Assembly: GCA_051294375.1 (NCBI GenBank)
Contig: CM119271.1
Span: forward strand, 1 to 64,000
Direction of reading: 5' to 3'
Origin: Paraspadella gotoi
Taxonomy: Eukaryota > Chaetognatha
DNA: 64,000 nucleotides
Shown here one piece after another: positions 22,079 through 33,320 of the stretch. The first letter of the stretch is position 1. Each line of letters begins with the position of its first letter. Both the position numbers and the translations under genes were made by a program. A model generated the notes under the pieces. That model made no database searches. It was not told the DNA's origin and saw only the letters and a list, made by a program, of their open reading frames with translations.

Positions 22079-23340
22079 ATTTAAAAAAAATAAAAAAAAA
22101 AAGATATTTAGGTAGGTATAAAAAAAAAAAAAAAAATTTTAAGTATATTTTATATATTTTATAAAAACCCGTTATGGACACACTACCTTCCTTACTTTTT
22201 TAACCGCGCCAAACCTTAGTTTGGTCTAAGCTGAAAGAAAAAAAAAAATTGAAAGAAACAGAAAAAAGAAAAATAAAGAAATGGAATAGAAAGAGCGAAA
22301 GAAATGAATCGGATAATAAAATATTTAGAATAAAAAAAATAAGAAAAGAAGAGAAAAAAAGAAATGGAGGAAAAAATGAATTCAATAAATAAAAAAAAAT
22401 AAGAATTCATAAAAAAAAAAGAAGAATGAAAAATGAAATGAAATTCAATAATTGAAGAATTCAGGACTTTTATATGCTTCTTAACTTCTTTATTAGTTAT
22501 TGAATTTCAAAATGATTAAGCTTTTATTAAATTTTATTGATGTATAAAAAATGAAAAAACAAAAAATGATAAGGAATTAAATAATTAGTGTCTTTTAGAT
22601 TCACCGGCTCAGTAATCGCTATCTAGCTTAAAAGCATTATCCAATTGTTTGTTGAGCTTTTTTAAAGTTGTTTATTTATCAATTTTTCTTATATTTTTTC
22701 ATTTAAATTGTAAAAAATTATAATATAAAGTTCTTGCATTTGTAATCTCACAATGTATATTAATTCTCTTTTCTTTCCCTTAATTTATATATTTTTATTG
22801 CTTTTCGCCTAAATAATAAAGCAGCGAAGCGTGAGTATTGTGTGAAATAAGATTGTTATGAATACAAGTTATTAAGTGTTTTTTCTTATCTTTTATGTTT
22901 CTATGTATAAAAGTTACGCAGCTACCTTTAGATATTTAGATTACTAGAAATTACCGATGTATTAACTCGTTATAGTCTAACAAAGTCGGATTTTTCAACG
23001 GTTAAGACGTTGTAGAAAGATTGAGACGGTTAAGGTAACTCGTTAACTCTGGCGAATATAAATTAAGAAATCTGCAAGGTTACAGATCAACTTTATGGGT
23101 TTCTTTTGGTTGGTTATGAGAGAGTTACTGTTTATTGATTTCTCTAGAGTAAGAATTCTGGCAGACCTCAGGTTATTCTGAGACGCAGTCCTTAGGTATT
23201 AGATGACGAACTCCTGCAGATTCACTAACACTCTGTGTAAAAAAGAATTTCTGGATATTAGCTCACTATGGCACCGTAATCTAAGGCATATTGTACAGGG
23301 AAAATATCTCGCTTATATTTTTTTTTCCTTTAAGTGCATC
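18500..23340. repeat. Inflated, low-complexity-filled copy of 17.0-18.2 kb
   Basis: Anchors from 17040-18200 recur here in the same order but far apart: CTCTAAATT..ACCAAAC (17060 and 18994), AAGACCTCAT (17142 and 19724), GATTTAGCCTTAAACTC (about 17240 and 19909), AAAGCAGTGACA..TATTGTTGAATC (17344 and 21013), GTATACATTGAAGG (17418 and 21091), CTTAGT..CTAAGCTGA (17556 and 22215), and the hAT right end (17830 and 22990). Between anchors lie G/T-rich (18600-18960), A/G-rich (19020-19330), A-rich (20000-20870) and nearly pure A/T runs (20970-22190). About 1.15 kb has become about 4.3 kb. Open frames here come from homopolymers and are not genes. Confidence 0.75.
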
Positions 23341-23619
23341 GCAAGCACTATATATTTTTAAATATAAAGATGAATATTTATTCATCATGGAGAGAAGTGC
23401 ATTAACAACGATTTTTTTTTCAAATTTGTCGACTTTGTTGGTAAGTCATGCATCGTGGAAAGAAGTGAAAAAAACGAGAAAAAATGATTTGTTTAAAAGA
23501 GTTATAGAGAGAAAGGAAAGAGAGAGAGATGAGGAGAGAGAAAGATGACCTTGGTGGGATAGGCAGTTATTCATTAAGAACACCATCAGTGATTCTGACC
23601 AGAAGACCCAAAAAAGAAA

Positions 23620-23949
23620 TTGGGTTGCCCCAAATCTCTGCGCTTTTCCCTAGAACAATTAGGAAAAAAAAAAGAAGCGGACACTCTCAGACATGAAACG
23701 GCCCATCTTCTTCGTAAAGCAACGGCTCCCAAATCCAACCTAACCGCTGAACAAAAAAAAGGCTTATCTTACCTTAAAAGAAATAAAAACCTTTCAATCA
23801 CCCCCTTTGATAAAGGTCAAGGTTTCGTCGTATTAGAAAAGGACGCTTTAATAGAGAAGGCTGAACGAGAATTTCAAAATGTAACTCTTGACACCCCCGA
23901 TACTACAAATTCTTTAGAAAGAAAAATACAAACAAAATTACGAGATCTT
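23620..23949 (+). pseudogene. Penelope-like reverse transcriptase, N-terminal part
   Basis: About 110 residues ending at a 25-N gap. The stretch NLTAEQKKGLSYLKRNKNLS, then ITPFDKGQGFVVLEKDALI, then a helix with ERKIQTKLRDL, matches the PLE fingers region (L-T-x-x-E/Q-x-x-x-L-x-x-L, then I-x-P-x-D-K-G-x-x-V-V-L). PLEs are retroelements that encode an RT and usually a GIY-YIG nuclease. The copy is partial, with no intact continuation, so it is not active. Confidence 0.7.
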
Positions 23950-23974
23950 NNNNNNNNNNNNNNNNNNNNNNNNN

Positions 23975-25690
23975 CGAAATTGAAAAATTTGTGAATTTTA
24001 TATCAAAATTTATCCATCTGGGCTCACTCCCCCCAACCGCTTTCCTTTGTAAGGCCTAACCCGAAAATCATCTGCGTCGCCTTATAATCCTCTTGTATTG
24101 GGTGCACCCAGACTTCTTGTTCCTTTTACTCTAAATCATCTTCTGTTCACCTATCATAGAAATTGTCGTACCCTGCAAAAACTTTTGTGTCTTTGTGTAC
24201 ACTAATAAAAAATATTAAATCGATCCTTTTGAAAAAATGGTTTCTATTTGACGCCTCTGCCCTTTTTCTTCATTGCCCTCTCTCGACTGCCTCATCTTCG
24301 TTAAGAAATTATCTTGACAACGCGGAGGTTTTCCAGTACCAAAACGCCCCAACAGCATGTATTAGTGTTGATCTCTCATCTCTCTGTTCTCTCCACTTTT
24401 GACTTTGTTTACTAATGACCGACTCATACTACAAGAAAGTGGACCTTGCCTGTCTCTCATGGGTGACAGGTTCCCCATTTTGTGATTGCCTCACACACTA
24501 CTGAATGAGGCCTTTGTATTGCCCAAAATAAAACCTTTACCATACTTAAAAATATGAAACGGTATAATAGTGTATTGTTGTGCACAGACGATCCCGCGCC
24601 CCCAGAAGGCCTGGTCTCTCGCTCAGCAATTCAAACCACCAGTCCGAGCATTCTCAATGCTTAAACGATGGTTCATCACGATGTTCGGTATTCACACTGG
24701 GACAAATTGCAATAATTGCATAGACGTTCCTTGATGCTACGCTATACACATTTCGGCATAGAGGAGACTCGGAATTACTCTGCCACCGCATTCACCGCAA
24801 AGAGACAACAATTCTGAGCATTATCACAATCACTGCCAATATCCCAACTCATCACTGCATCTTTCAGGAGACTTTGTCGACGTGCACAACGACTATGCAC
24901 CTCACCCACAACAACAAGAGATTATTTTGCTTACGGACTGATGAAGATTATGGCTATAGACCAGTTAGACACAAATTGCTCATCTTACCATCTCGCCTCT
25001 CAATCACAACGGCAAATTACACAAAAACAAACCGCCGCAGCCAAAAGTAATTTCCCTGTGCTCTGATTCGTATTCCTAAAATATTATTTGATGTTCCTTC
25101 CTTTCGAGATTGAACCTTTATGAGAAGAGCACCAGTTTGCTGCATCTTAATACCCACTTTGCGTTACTCACTCTAAAAGATCTTTATCAGGCCGTATCAC
25201 CAGTTTTACCTCAGGAGCCCAAACTCAAGACATTCTTTGCAGCAAATAAACCATCCAGATCCTGAATTAAAAATTGCGGTAATTATACAATGATCTTGCT
25301 CCTTGCTCCGACAGGCCGTTTACCTAGGGCAGACCAACTCAGAGTTTCACAAAGAAATGAAGGAGAATATTCCGAGAAAATTGAAAAAAGAAAGTGAACA
25401 CCAGATTTCGAGGCAATCATAAGCCAGCAATTAATGAGCACTGAACACACATCACACGAGATTATTACAGAAACGACCACAAGTAAAATAAAGACATGTC
25501 TCCGGAAATACACAAAAAAAACTTTTTCTGATACCAAATTCGTGAGCTCTTGGAAATCAGACGGGCCACGCAGCGGCAGGAGAGGACTCAACGGGATGTG
25601 GCGCTACATAAAACCCGACGCTGGAACCCCGTTCTTCATGAACTGGAATGACAGGAAGCGGGGGGGGCTGACCAATTTTTTTTTTGGGTG
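23975..25690 (+). pseudogene. Penelope-like element remains, copy 1 (RT body to GIY-YIG)
   Basis: Colinear with 27770-29570 over its whole length but with many one-base indels, so no long frame survives. Recognisable pieces are FDASALF (RT motif A region), the phrase around GACAGGTTCCCCATTTTGTG (the GLSLMV-type segment) and the GIY-YIG segment near 25290 (GACAGGCCGTTTACCTAGGG). A CT microsatellite at 25757-25800 and the same 3' flank follow in both copies. Confidence 0.65.
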
Positions 25691-25756
25691 CTTTGAGTAG
25701 AATTCACTGATGGCTGTTTTTTATTGAGCTAATGCTATCCTACAAGGTCATATTTC

Positions 25757-27124
25757 TTTCTCTCTTCTCTCTCTCTCTCGTTTCCCTTTCCTCTATCTCT
25801 TTAAAAATCATTTTTTCGTTTTTCACTTTTTCTGCCATGATGTGACTTTAGCTAACATAAGTAGAAATATTTGGAAAAAAAAAAATTCGCTTTTTAAATG
25901 CACTTTTCTCATGATGAATAATATAGCTTTTATATTTCTATTTAGCTTTATCTTATATTATATTTATATAAATTTGGCATTATGAACTGTAATACAGCAT
26001 CTAAATTCAATTGGATGGTTGCAGTTTTATATAGGCGAATTAATTATGATGCCTCAACTGTACTTGTAACCAAATTTATATGTCCTGCTCGACCATTATT
26101 ATATACAGTGTGAAGTAGACAGTTTATTGTTTATGAGTTAGTACAAACCGTTCATATAAGCAGTCCCTGGCTTCGGCATCAGGCTTAATACCATGTTACA
26201 GGCGGGTTAAGGCCCCCTTCCCTTTAACTGCTAGACCCCGGACATTTGGGTGTGAGGGAATGACTTGCCTCCAGGCACCAATGGCGTCTGTTGAACGTTG
26301 GTGGATTTTTGTCCACCATGTGGGTAACAAAATGTAAAGACTTTTTGTTCTATTCGCTAGTTTCATCTTTTGAAAGGTTCCTAAGGAAGATGATACTTAA
26401 ATAATGAGTGTGCCTAAGCTTAAACATGTAATGTTAAATGACCAATCAATATTTGTAATATAAGTACAAAATATCAAAAATGTATTATTTACTTTCCCTT
26501 ATCGATGGACATCCGTAACAGTCTTTATACTCCGAACCTTGTCTACCAGCAGACAAACAATGGTAATATTTGTAACTATAACTAATCTATTGAATATTAA
26601 GTTTTAAAATTATAAATTTGCTTAGAATAATATTAAAATAATGTGTTAAAAAGACAACTTAATTGTAAATCTGTCTAACGGCTAACTTTTATTATCCATA
26701 TGTTGGTACTAATCGGTTAATAGTTTCAATATTATTAGTAATAGTTTTTATGCGTATTTTTAGAAATTGTTAATTAAAACGAAATTAATCTTTAAATAAG
26801 AAAAACAACATTTTTTGGTCATGCGTTTGCGTTTTTAGTCGATGTAAAAACTCGTGTTCGTTTTTTATCCAGTGCTTATGAATCCCCCTTTTCCATTTTT
26901 ACTCCTATTTCCATGTGGCGAATGAATATACAGCACGATAACGTAATAAGAATATTCTTCTACCAATTGTTTTGCTTAATCTCGATTTGTTCTCTGATCT
27001 CTTCCGTTAAATTCAGCTGGGTTTTCTCCTCCAGAATTCGAAACAGAGCCACATTATTTTTTTCCAAGGCGCGCCATTTCTATTCATTTTCTTTAATTTA
27101 TTTCATTTTATTATTTAATCTTTA
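25757..27124. other. 3' flank of PLE copy 1, with SINE; no gene
   Basis: Matches 29638-30985 in order, including the CT run, the TATTTATATAAATTTGGCAT region, the SINE and the ACAACATTTTTTGG block. A 76-codon frame at 26913-27143 lies in this shared non-coding flank and is not supported by its counterpart. Confidence 0.6.
26110..26320 (-). mobile_element. tRNA-derived SINE, copy a
   Basis: On the minus strand the element runs GGTGGAC..AATCCACC, then GGCC..TTGGTGCCTGGAGGCAAG, a tRNA-like CTCCCAA arm, a B-box/T-arm-like GGTTCTAGCCC region (degraded here) and a tail ending TAATAATTACTGTCTCTTCA in intact copies. Sits at the same place as copy b, so it predates the duplication. Confidence 0.7.
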
Positions 27125-27724
27125 TTGTGAACGAGACGTATAATTTTGATGGGGAGATCCTTTCTTGCCTCATTTACGTTAAGAAATTACTTGACAACGA
27201 CGGAGAGTTGATCCGCCGTACAAAACTATCCCCAACAGATATTATTGATCTCTCATCTCTCTGTCTCTCCNNNNNNNNNNNNNNNNNNNNNNNNNNNNNN
27301 NNNNNNNNNNNNNNNNNNNNNNNNNNNNNNNNNNNNNNNNNNNNNNNNNNNNNNNNNNNNNNNNNNNNNNNNNNNNNNNNNNNNNNNNNNNNNNNNNNNN
27401 NNNNNNNNNNNNNNNNNNNNNNNNNNNNNNNNNNNNNNNNNNNNNNNNNNNNNNNNNNNNNNNNNNNNNNNNNNNNNNTTGGCCTGTCTCTCATGGTGAC
27501 AGTTTCCCAATTATGGATGTCACACACCATGAATGAGGCCCTTTGTATTGCAAAAAATAAAAACCTTACCATACCTAAAAATATAAAACTATACATAGAT
27601 GATTGTTGGTGCACAATCAAGTTCCCGCCCCCACCCAGAAGACCTGGTCTCCGTAGCAATACAAACCACCAGTCAGTAGATCCTTCCGAGCAATTCAATC
27701 AATGCTTAAACGAGGTTCATCCAC
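27125..27724 (+). pseudogene. Penelope-like RT core block, displaced, with 208-N gap
   Basis: Two pieces flank an N gap (27271-27478). The first reads LVKKLLDNDGELIRR-type sequence (frame ICLIYVKKLLDNDGELI). The second reads GLSLMVTVSQLWM, then IKLYIDDCWCTIKF, the YIDD-type catalytic box of PLE reverse transcriptases (usually Y-x-D-D), then EQFNQCLNEVHP. The block equals 28105-28505 but stands before sequence that should precede it (27750-28100). So it is displaced, either by rearrangement or by scaffold joining. Confidence 0.7.
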
Positions 27725-27749
27725 NNNNNNNNNNNNNNNNNNNNNNNNN

Positions 27750-28972
27750 AGAAAATAATACAACACAAATTCACGAGATCTCGAAATTGAAAAAATTTTG
27801 ATGACATTTTATAAAAACATTTATCCATCTGGCTCACTCACCCCAACGCGTTCCCTGTTGTCAAGGCCCATAAACCGAAAAAAACTATCCTGCTCGCCTT
27901 ATAATACCTCCTTGTATTGCGTGCACCCAAGACTTCTTGCTTCCTTCTCCAACAATCTTCTTTCACCCTACATAGAAAATTGTCCGTACACCTGCAAAAC
28001 TCTTTGTCTTTGACAACTAATAAAAAATATTAAACTCGATCCTTTTGAAAAAATGGTCTATTTTGACGCCTCTGCCCTTTTTCTTCAGTGCCCATTTCCG
28101 ACTGCCTCATGTTAGTTAAGAAATTACTTGACAACCGACGGAAAGTTTGATCCGCCACAAAACTATCCCAAACAGATAGTTATGATCTCTCATCTCTCTG
28201 TTCTCTCCACTTCTGACTTTGTTTACCAATGACCGACATCATAACTACCAAAGAAAGTGGACCAATTGGCCTGTCTCTCATGGTGGACAGTTCTTCCCAA
28301 TTATGGATTGTCACACACTAGTGAATGATGAGCCTTTGTATTGCAAAAATAAAACCTTTACCATACCTAAAAAATATAAACGTATACATAGATGATTGTT
28401 GGTGCACAATCAAGTTCCCGCCCACCCAGAAGAGACCTGGTTCGCGTGAGCAATACAACCACCAGTCCGAGCAATTCAATCAATGCTTAAACGAGGGTTC
28501 ATCACGACGTTGTCAATTCACCAACGGGAACAAGAAATTGACAATAATTGCATAGGGTTCCTTGATTGATACACCTAACAGGCATAGGAGATGGAACACC
28601 TATCGGCACCCGCATTCACCGCAAAACCGACAACACAAATCTTCTCTGCATTAAATCACAATCATTGCCAATAATCCCAACTCATCACTGCATCTTTCAA
28701 AGGAGAACTTTGTACGTGCACACCGACTATGCACCTCACCCACACAAACAAAAAAAGAGATTAATTTTGCCTTAGACATGATTTGAAGATAATGGCCATA
28801 ATAGACCAGAAATTAGAACAAATTGCATCATCTTACCATCCTCCCCCTCTCCAATTCACAACGGCAAATTAACAACAAAAACAAAACCCGCAGCGCACGC
28901 AAAAGTAAATTTCCCTGTGTACTCTGATTGTTATTCCTAAAATAATTTATTTGATGGTCCTTCCTTTTCGAG
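27750..28972 (+). pseudogene. Penelope-like RT, copy 2, frameshifted
   Basis: In order: KLKKF and NIYPSGSLTPTRSLLSRP (region before motif A), PRLLASFSNNLLSPYIENCP, FDASALFLQCP (motif A region), the YIDDCWCTIKF box at about 28380-28412, EQFNQCLNE, RRCQFTNGNKKLTI, then TGIGDGTPIGTRIHRKTDNT. The last piece matches the PLE thumb pattern R-x-x-D-G-x-x-x-T-x-x-x-R-K. Frames shift at least six times, so the copy is dead or the consensus is poor. Confidence 0.7.
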
Positions 28973-29485
28973 ATGAAAACCATTCATGAGGAAGAGACAC
29001 GCCATTTGCATGCATTCCATACATACCCAACTTTGCGGTTACTACTCAAAAGATCTTTATCCAGGCCGGTATCAACACATGTTTTACCTCAGAGCCAAAC
29101 TCAAAGACATTCTTTGCAGCAAAATAAAAAACCCATCCAGATCCTGAACTTTAAAAAACGGTATTATACAAAATATCATTGCCCATGCTCCGACAAGGCC
29201 GTTTACATAGGGCCAAACAACTTAGGAGTTTCAAGAAAGATGGAAGGAGCATTCCGAGCCATTGAAAAAAAAAGAGTGGCACTATTCGAGGCAATCTCGC
29301 AGCATTATGAGCCACTGCCACCTTACACCGAGATTTTACGCAACGCCACCGTGGTCAAGACAATGTCCGGAAAAAACCAAAAAAAAAACTTTTTCATGAT
29401 ACACAAAATTCGTGAGGCCTTTGGGAAATCAGACGGCACAGCAGCGGCCCAGGAGAGGGACTCAACGAGGACTGGGGCTACATAA
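28973..29485 (+). pseudogene. Penelope-like GIY-YIG endonuclease region, copy 2
   Basis: A 170-codon open frame. Near residue 67 it reads RYYTKYHCPCSDKAVYIGP, which fits the GIY-YIG start as found in PLEs (Y-x-x-x-C-x-C then V-Y-I-G). Then come GAFRAIEKKRVALFEAISQH (conserved helix with an arginine and the S-x-A/I-x-x-H segment), EILRNATVVKTMSG and FFMIHKIREAF (the E-A helix). The usual G-E-T-G after YIG reads PNNLG. The C-terminal EDW/NREDG-like segment continues in another frame near 29440-29500. The nuclease nicks target DNA for priming in intact PLEs. The frame start is not a natural start, since the domain is fused to the upstream RT. Confidence 0.7.
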
Positions 29486-29565
29486 AAGAACGACGCTTGG
29501 AACCCCGTCTTCATGAACTGAATGACAGAAGGCAGCGGGGGTGGGGGGCTATCCCAATTTTTTTT

Positions 29566-30995
29566 TGGGTCTTTGAGCTCAGAATTCACTGATTTGGTGT
29601 TTTTTATGACTTACTGCCTATCCTACAAGGTCAATTTCTTTCTTCTCTCTCTCTCTCTCTCGTTTCCCTTTCTCTCTATACTCTTTTAAAAAATCATTTT
29701 TTCGTTTTTCACTTTTCTTGCCACTTGATTGATGACTTAGCTAACATAAGTACGAAATATTTGGAAAAAAAAAAAATTCGTTTTGTTAAATGCACTTTTC
29801 TCCATGATGAAAATATATCTTTATATTATATTTATTTATTATATATTATATTTATATCAATTTTGGCATTATGCACCATGTAATACAGTATCTAAATTCA
29901 ATTGGATAGTGCAGTATAGAGCGAATTAAATATGATGCTCAACTGTACTTGTAACCAAAATTATGTCACTCTCGACCCATTATTTAATATACAGTGTGAA
30001 GAGACAGTAATTATTGTTATGAGTTAGTGACAGAACCGTTCAATATAAGCAGTCCCTGAGCTTCGGATCAGGCTGTAACACCATGTTACAGGCGGGTTAA
30101 GCGCCCCTTCCCTCTTAACTGCTAAAACCCCGGACCTTTGGGTTGGAAGGCGAATGACTTGCCTCCGGCACCAATGGCCGCTGATGAACGGTTGGTGGAT
30201 TTTAGTCCACCATAAGTGGTAACAAAAATGTAAAGACTTTTTGTTTATCGGCTACTCATCTTTGAAAGGGTCCTAAGGAAGATATACTTAATAAATGAGT
30301 AGCTGACATAAGCTAAACATGTAGTAAAATGACCAATCAAATATTTGATAAAATAAGTACAAATTATCAAATAAAATAGTAATTTTTCTTATGGGGGTAA
30401 GTTTTAAGTCCGAACCCTTGGTCTACAACAGAAAAATGGTAAAAATATTTGTAACTAATAACAATCTTTGAATAAATTAATTTTAAAATTAACAATATGC
30501 TTAGAAATAACTATTAAAAAAAGAATGTGTAAAAAGACAAACTAAAATTGTAAAATTTTAACGGTAATTTTATTAATCAATATTTTACAATCCTTTAATA
30601 TCATTTTCAACATTTTATCTAGTAAAGTTTTTTACTGCTATTTTAGAAATTTGTTAAAACGAAAAATTAATTTAAAAAAACAACATTTTTTGGGCACTCA
30701 GTGACTTTTTAAGTCGATGTAAAAAAAAACCGTGTCCATTTTTCCAGCTGCTTATAATCCCCCTTCCCATTTCTACTCCATTTTCATGTGGCGAATGGAA
30801 TATACAGACGATAAAGTAAAATAAAAATATCTCCACCAATTTGTTTTGCTTAGATTCGATTTGTTTTGACTCTCCGTAAATCGCGGTTATCTCCTCCAGA
30901 TCAAACAGAGCCACATTATTTTTTTCCCAAAGCGCGCACATTTCTATTCCTTAATTCTTAAATTTAATTTCAATTTTAATATTTAATCTTAATTG
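29566..30995. other. 3' flank of PLE copy 2, with SINE; no gene
   Basis: Non-coding DNA shared with 25690-27124. Holds a CT microsatellite (29640-29690) and SINE copy b. The minus-strand frame at 30672-30941 has some protein-like composition (ALFDLEEITAIYGESKQ) but is interrupted in the counterpart at 26810-27070, so I do not support it. Confidence 0.55.
29997..30212 (-). mobile_element. tRNA-derived SINE, copy b
   Basis: Begins TGAAGAGACAGTAATTATTG on the plus strand and ends GGTGGATTTTAGTCCACC. Contains TAACACCATGTTACAGGCGG and GCCTCCGGCACCAATGGCCG. Orthologous by position with copy a. Confidence 0.8.
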
Positions 30996-31033
30996 TGAAG
31001 AGACAGTAATAATTGTTATGAGTTAGTGACAGA
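30996..31033 (-). mobile_element. SINE fragment, cut by 685-N gap
   Basis: GTGAAGAGACAGTAATAATT and ATGAGTTAGTGACAGA are the SINE tail; the rest falls in the N run at 31034-31718. Confidence 0.75.
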
Positions 31034-31814
31034 NNNNNNNNNNNNNNNNNNNNNNNNNNNNNNNNNNNNNNNNNNNNNNNNNNNNNNNNNNNNNNNNNNN
31101 NNNNNNNNNNNNNNNNNNNNNNNNNNNNNNNNNNNNNNNNNNNNNNNNNNNNNNNNNNNNNNNNNNNNNNNNNNNNNNNNNNNNNNNNNNNNNNNNNNNN
31201 NNNNNNNNNNNNNNNNNNNNNNNNNNNNNNNNNNNNNNNNNNNNNNNNNNNNNNNNNNNNNNNNNNNNNNNNNNNNNNNNNNNNNNNNNNNNNNNNNNNN
31301 NNNNNNNNNNNNNNNNNNNNNNNNNNNNNNNNNNNNNNNNNNNNNNNNNNNNNNNNNNNNNNNNNNNNNNNNNNNNNNNNNNNNNNNNNNNNNNNNNNNN
31401 NNNNNNNNNNNNNNNNNNNNNNNNNNNNNNNNNNNNNNNNNNNNNNNNNNNNNNNNNNNNNNNNNNNNNNNNNNNNNNNNNNNNNNNNNNNNNNNNNNNN
31501 NNNNNNNNNNNNNNNNNNNNNNNNNNNNNNNNNNNNNNNNNNNNNNNNNNNNNNNNNNNNNNNNNNNNNNNNNNNNNNNNNNNNNNNNNNNNNNNNNNNN
31601 NNNNNNNNNNNNNNNNNNNNNNNNNNNNNNNNNNNNNNNNNNNNNNNNNNNNNNNNNNNNNNNNNNNNNNNNNNNNNNNNNNNNNNNNNNNNNNNNNNNN
31701 NNNNNNNNNNNNNNNNNNAGAGAGAATGCAATAGCAAAAAGCAATTAATTATATAATTAATTAACCAAATAAATGAAACATTCAAATAACAATAGTAAAT
31801 TTAATAAATGATAT

Positions 31815-32054
31815 GGTGGAGTAAAATCCACAACCCGTCATATCAGCCGGCCCATTGGTGCAGGAGGCAAGCCATTTCATCCTCCCAACCCAAAGGTCCG
31901 GGGTTCTAGCCCGGGTCGCCTTAGCAGTTTTTAGAGACGGGGGCTAACCCGCCTGTAACTCGGTGTTACAGCCTGATTCCCGAAGGCTCAAGGGACTGCT
32001 TTTATATTGAACGGTCTCTATCACTAACACACACAATAATTACTGTTCTCTTCA
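31815..32054 (+). mobile_element. tRNA-derived SINE, copy d
   Basis: Reads GGTGGAGTAAAATCCAC, GGCCCATTGGTGCAGGAGG (A-box and D-arm like), GGAGG..CCTCC anticodon-arm remnant, GGTCCGGGGTTCTAGCCCGG (31895-31914), whose CCGGG-GTTCTAG-CCCGG is a T-arm and B box (consensus GGTTCGANTCC), then a body with GTAACTCGGTGTTACAGCC and the tail ACAATAATTACTGTTCTCTTC. Confidence 0.8.
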
Positions 32055-32248
32055 TTGGGAGCCCAACTTCCGAACACATCAGCAACCAACAACACTTTCA
32101 GAGCGAATTCTGCCCTCACCTGGCGAATGCACTTTCCGCCCACCAACACATCAGGCGACATGCCTCAACTTGTTGACGAATTTCCACCAACAACAACAAT
32201 TCACTGAAGAGACACAACAGACTTCTCCATGCGGGAGGGGTGATGTAT

Positions 32249-32479
32249 GGTGGACTAAAATCCACCAACCGTTCATCAGTGGCCATTGGTGCCGGAGGCA
32301 AGTCATTCACCTCCCAACCCAAAGGTCCGGGGTTCTAGCCCGGTGGTCGCCTTGCAGTTTAGAGAGACGGGGCGCTTAATCCGCCTGTAACTCGGTGTTA
32401 CAGCCTGATCCGAAGCTCAGGGACGGCTTATATTGAACGGTTCTGTCACTAACACATAACAATAATTACTATCTCTTCA
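32249..32479 (+). mobile_element. tRNA-derived SINE, copy e
   Basis: Same layout as the copy 195 bp upstream, same strand. B box GGTTCTAGCCC at about 32331-32341. The anticodon-arm region GGAGGCAAGTCATTCACCTC gives a stem of about six pairs with a nine-base loop, showing descent from a tRNA. Confidence 0.8.
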
Positions 32480-32870
32480 ATGAGCTCGTTTCAGTTTATT
32501 GATTTTTTCTAGGAATGTTTTCAAGAAACAAATGGGGTTAAAACAGATTAAAATCAGCTGTTTTTCTTAACTCAGATTGTTCATTTGTTTTGGTCTAACT
32601 AAAGACAAAAGATCAATATAAGTAAAAGATAACAATAAAAGGTTTTTGAGCAAGCATCAGCTTTCAAGTTCAAATGACGACTCTAACTGAGTCATCAATT
32701 GTGGTTGAAATGATCTGGGGTTGAATCCTACACTGTTATGTTCGAAAGTCGAGCTCATCAATGAAGAGACAGTAGAGCTCCCAGAAATACCATGCATTTT
32801 TGAAAGTTCTCATATACAAGATTAAGTATTATGATATTGCAATTTGGACAGGCTAAGAAAAGGACAGGAA
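32480..32870. other. AT-rich stretch without recognisable gene
   Basis: Unique DNA between SINE copy e and the TTAGGG patch. I see no coding or RNA feature. Confidence 0.45.
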
Positions 32871-32873
32871 GCT

Positions 32874-33320
32874 TGGGTTTAGGGTTAGGGAAAGTACTGG
32901 GGAAGGAAATTAAAAATTAAAACTTAGCCTTATTGGATGGCCGGGAAGCAGGGATGCCTGAGTTGAGGCTCAGAGGTGAACCTCAGGCTGATGTGAGGGT
33001 TGGTGGAGAAGCTCTGGAGTGATGCCAGGGCTAGGGTTCTGCCATTGATATAAAACAGGAGGCCTAGGTTAGGGTTAGGGCTAGAAAGTGGCTCTCTGCA
33101 GATTCACAGCCAGGGAAACTGGTGAGGTTGGATCAGGGACCAGTTTAGGGTTAAGGTTGAGCAGGAATACACGATCTTGCGGTTAAGGTTAGGGGAAAGG
33201 CTGCTCGGGTAAGACAAAAGCCCACGTTAGGGTTAGGGCTAGGTTAGATATCCCAAAGCCAGGGAAACTGATTAAGATTAAGGTTTTGTTTAGGGCCCGG
33301 TTTAGGGTAAGGGTGAGTGA
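32874..33320. repeat. Interstitial degenerate TTAGGG patch
   Basis: Words GTTTAGGGTTAGGG, GGTTAGGGTTAGGGC and variants recur every 50-100 bp, separated by richer sequence such as GCCAGGGAAACTG (repeated near 33110 and 33250) and GAGAGGCTGCTAGC. The spacing is like the satellite at 1-2246 but the linker phrases differ. A 64-codon frame at 33286-33480 is a by-product. Confidence 0.75.

Noticed and set aside
20496-22410. Frames rich in K or F
   Set aside because: Homopolymer-derived, inside the inflated low-complexity copy.
31016-31785. Long frames of 240-269 codons
   Set aside because: They are almost wholly N-filled gap (31034-31718).
31815-32479. Functional tRNA genes
   Set aside because: The T-arm and B box are clear, but the anticodon arm has a 9-13-base loop and there is no pairing acceptor stem. 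It is repeated with a common non-tRNA body, so it is a SINE.
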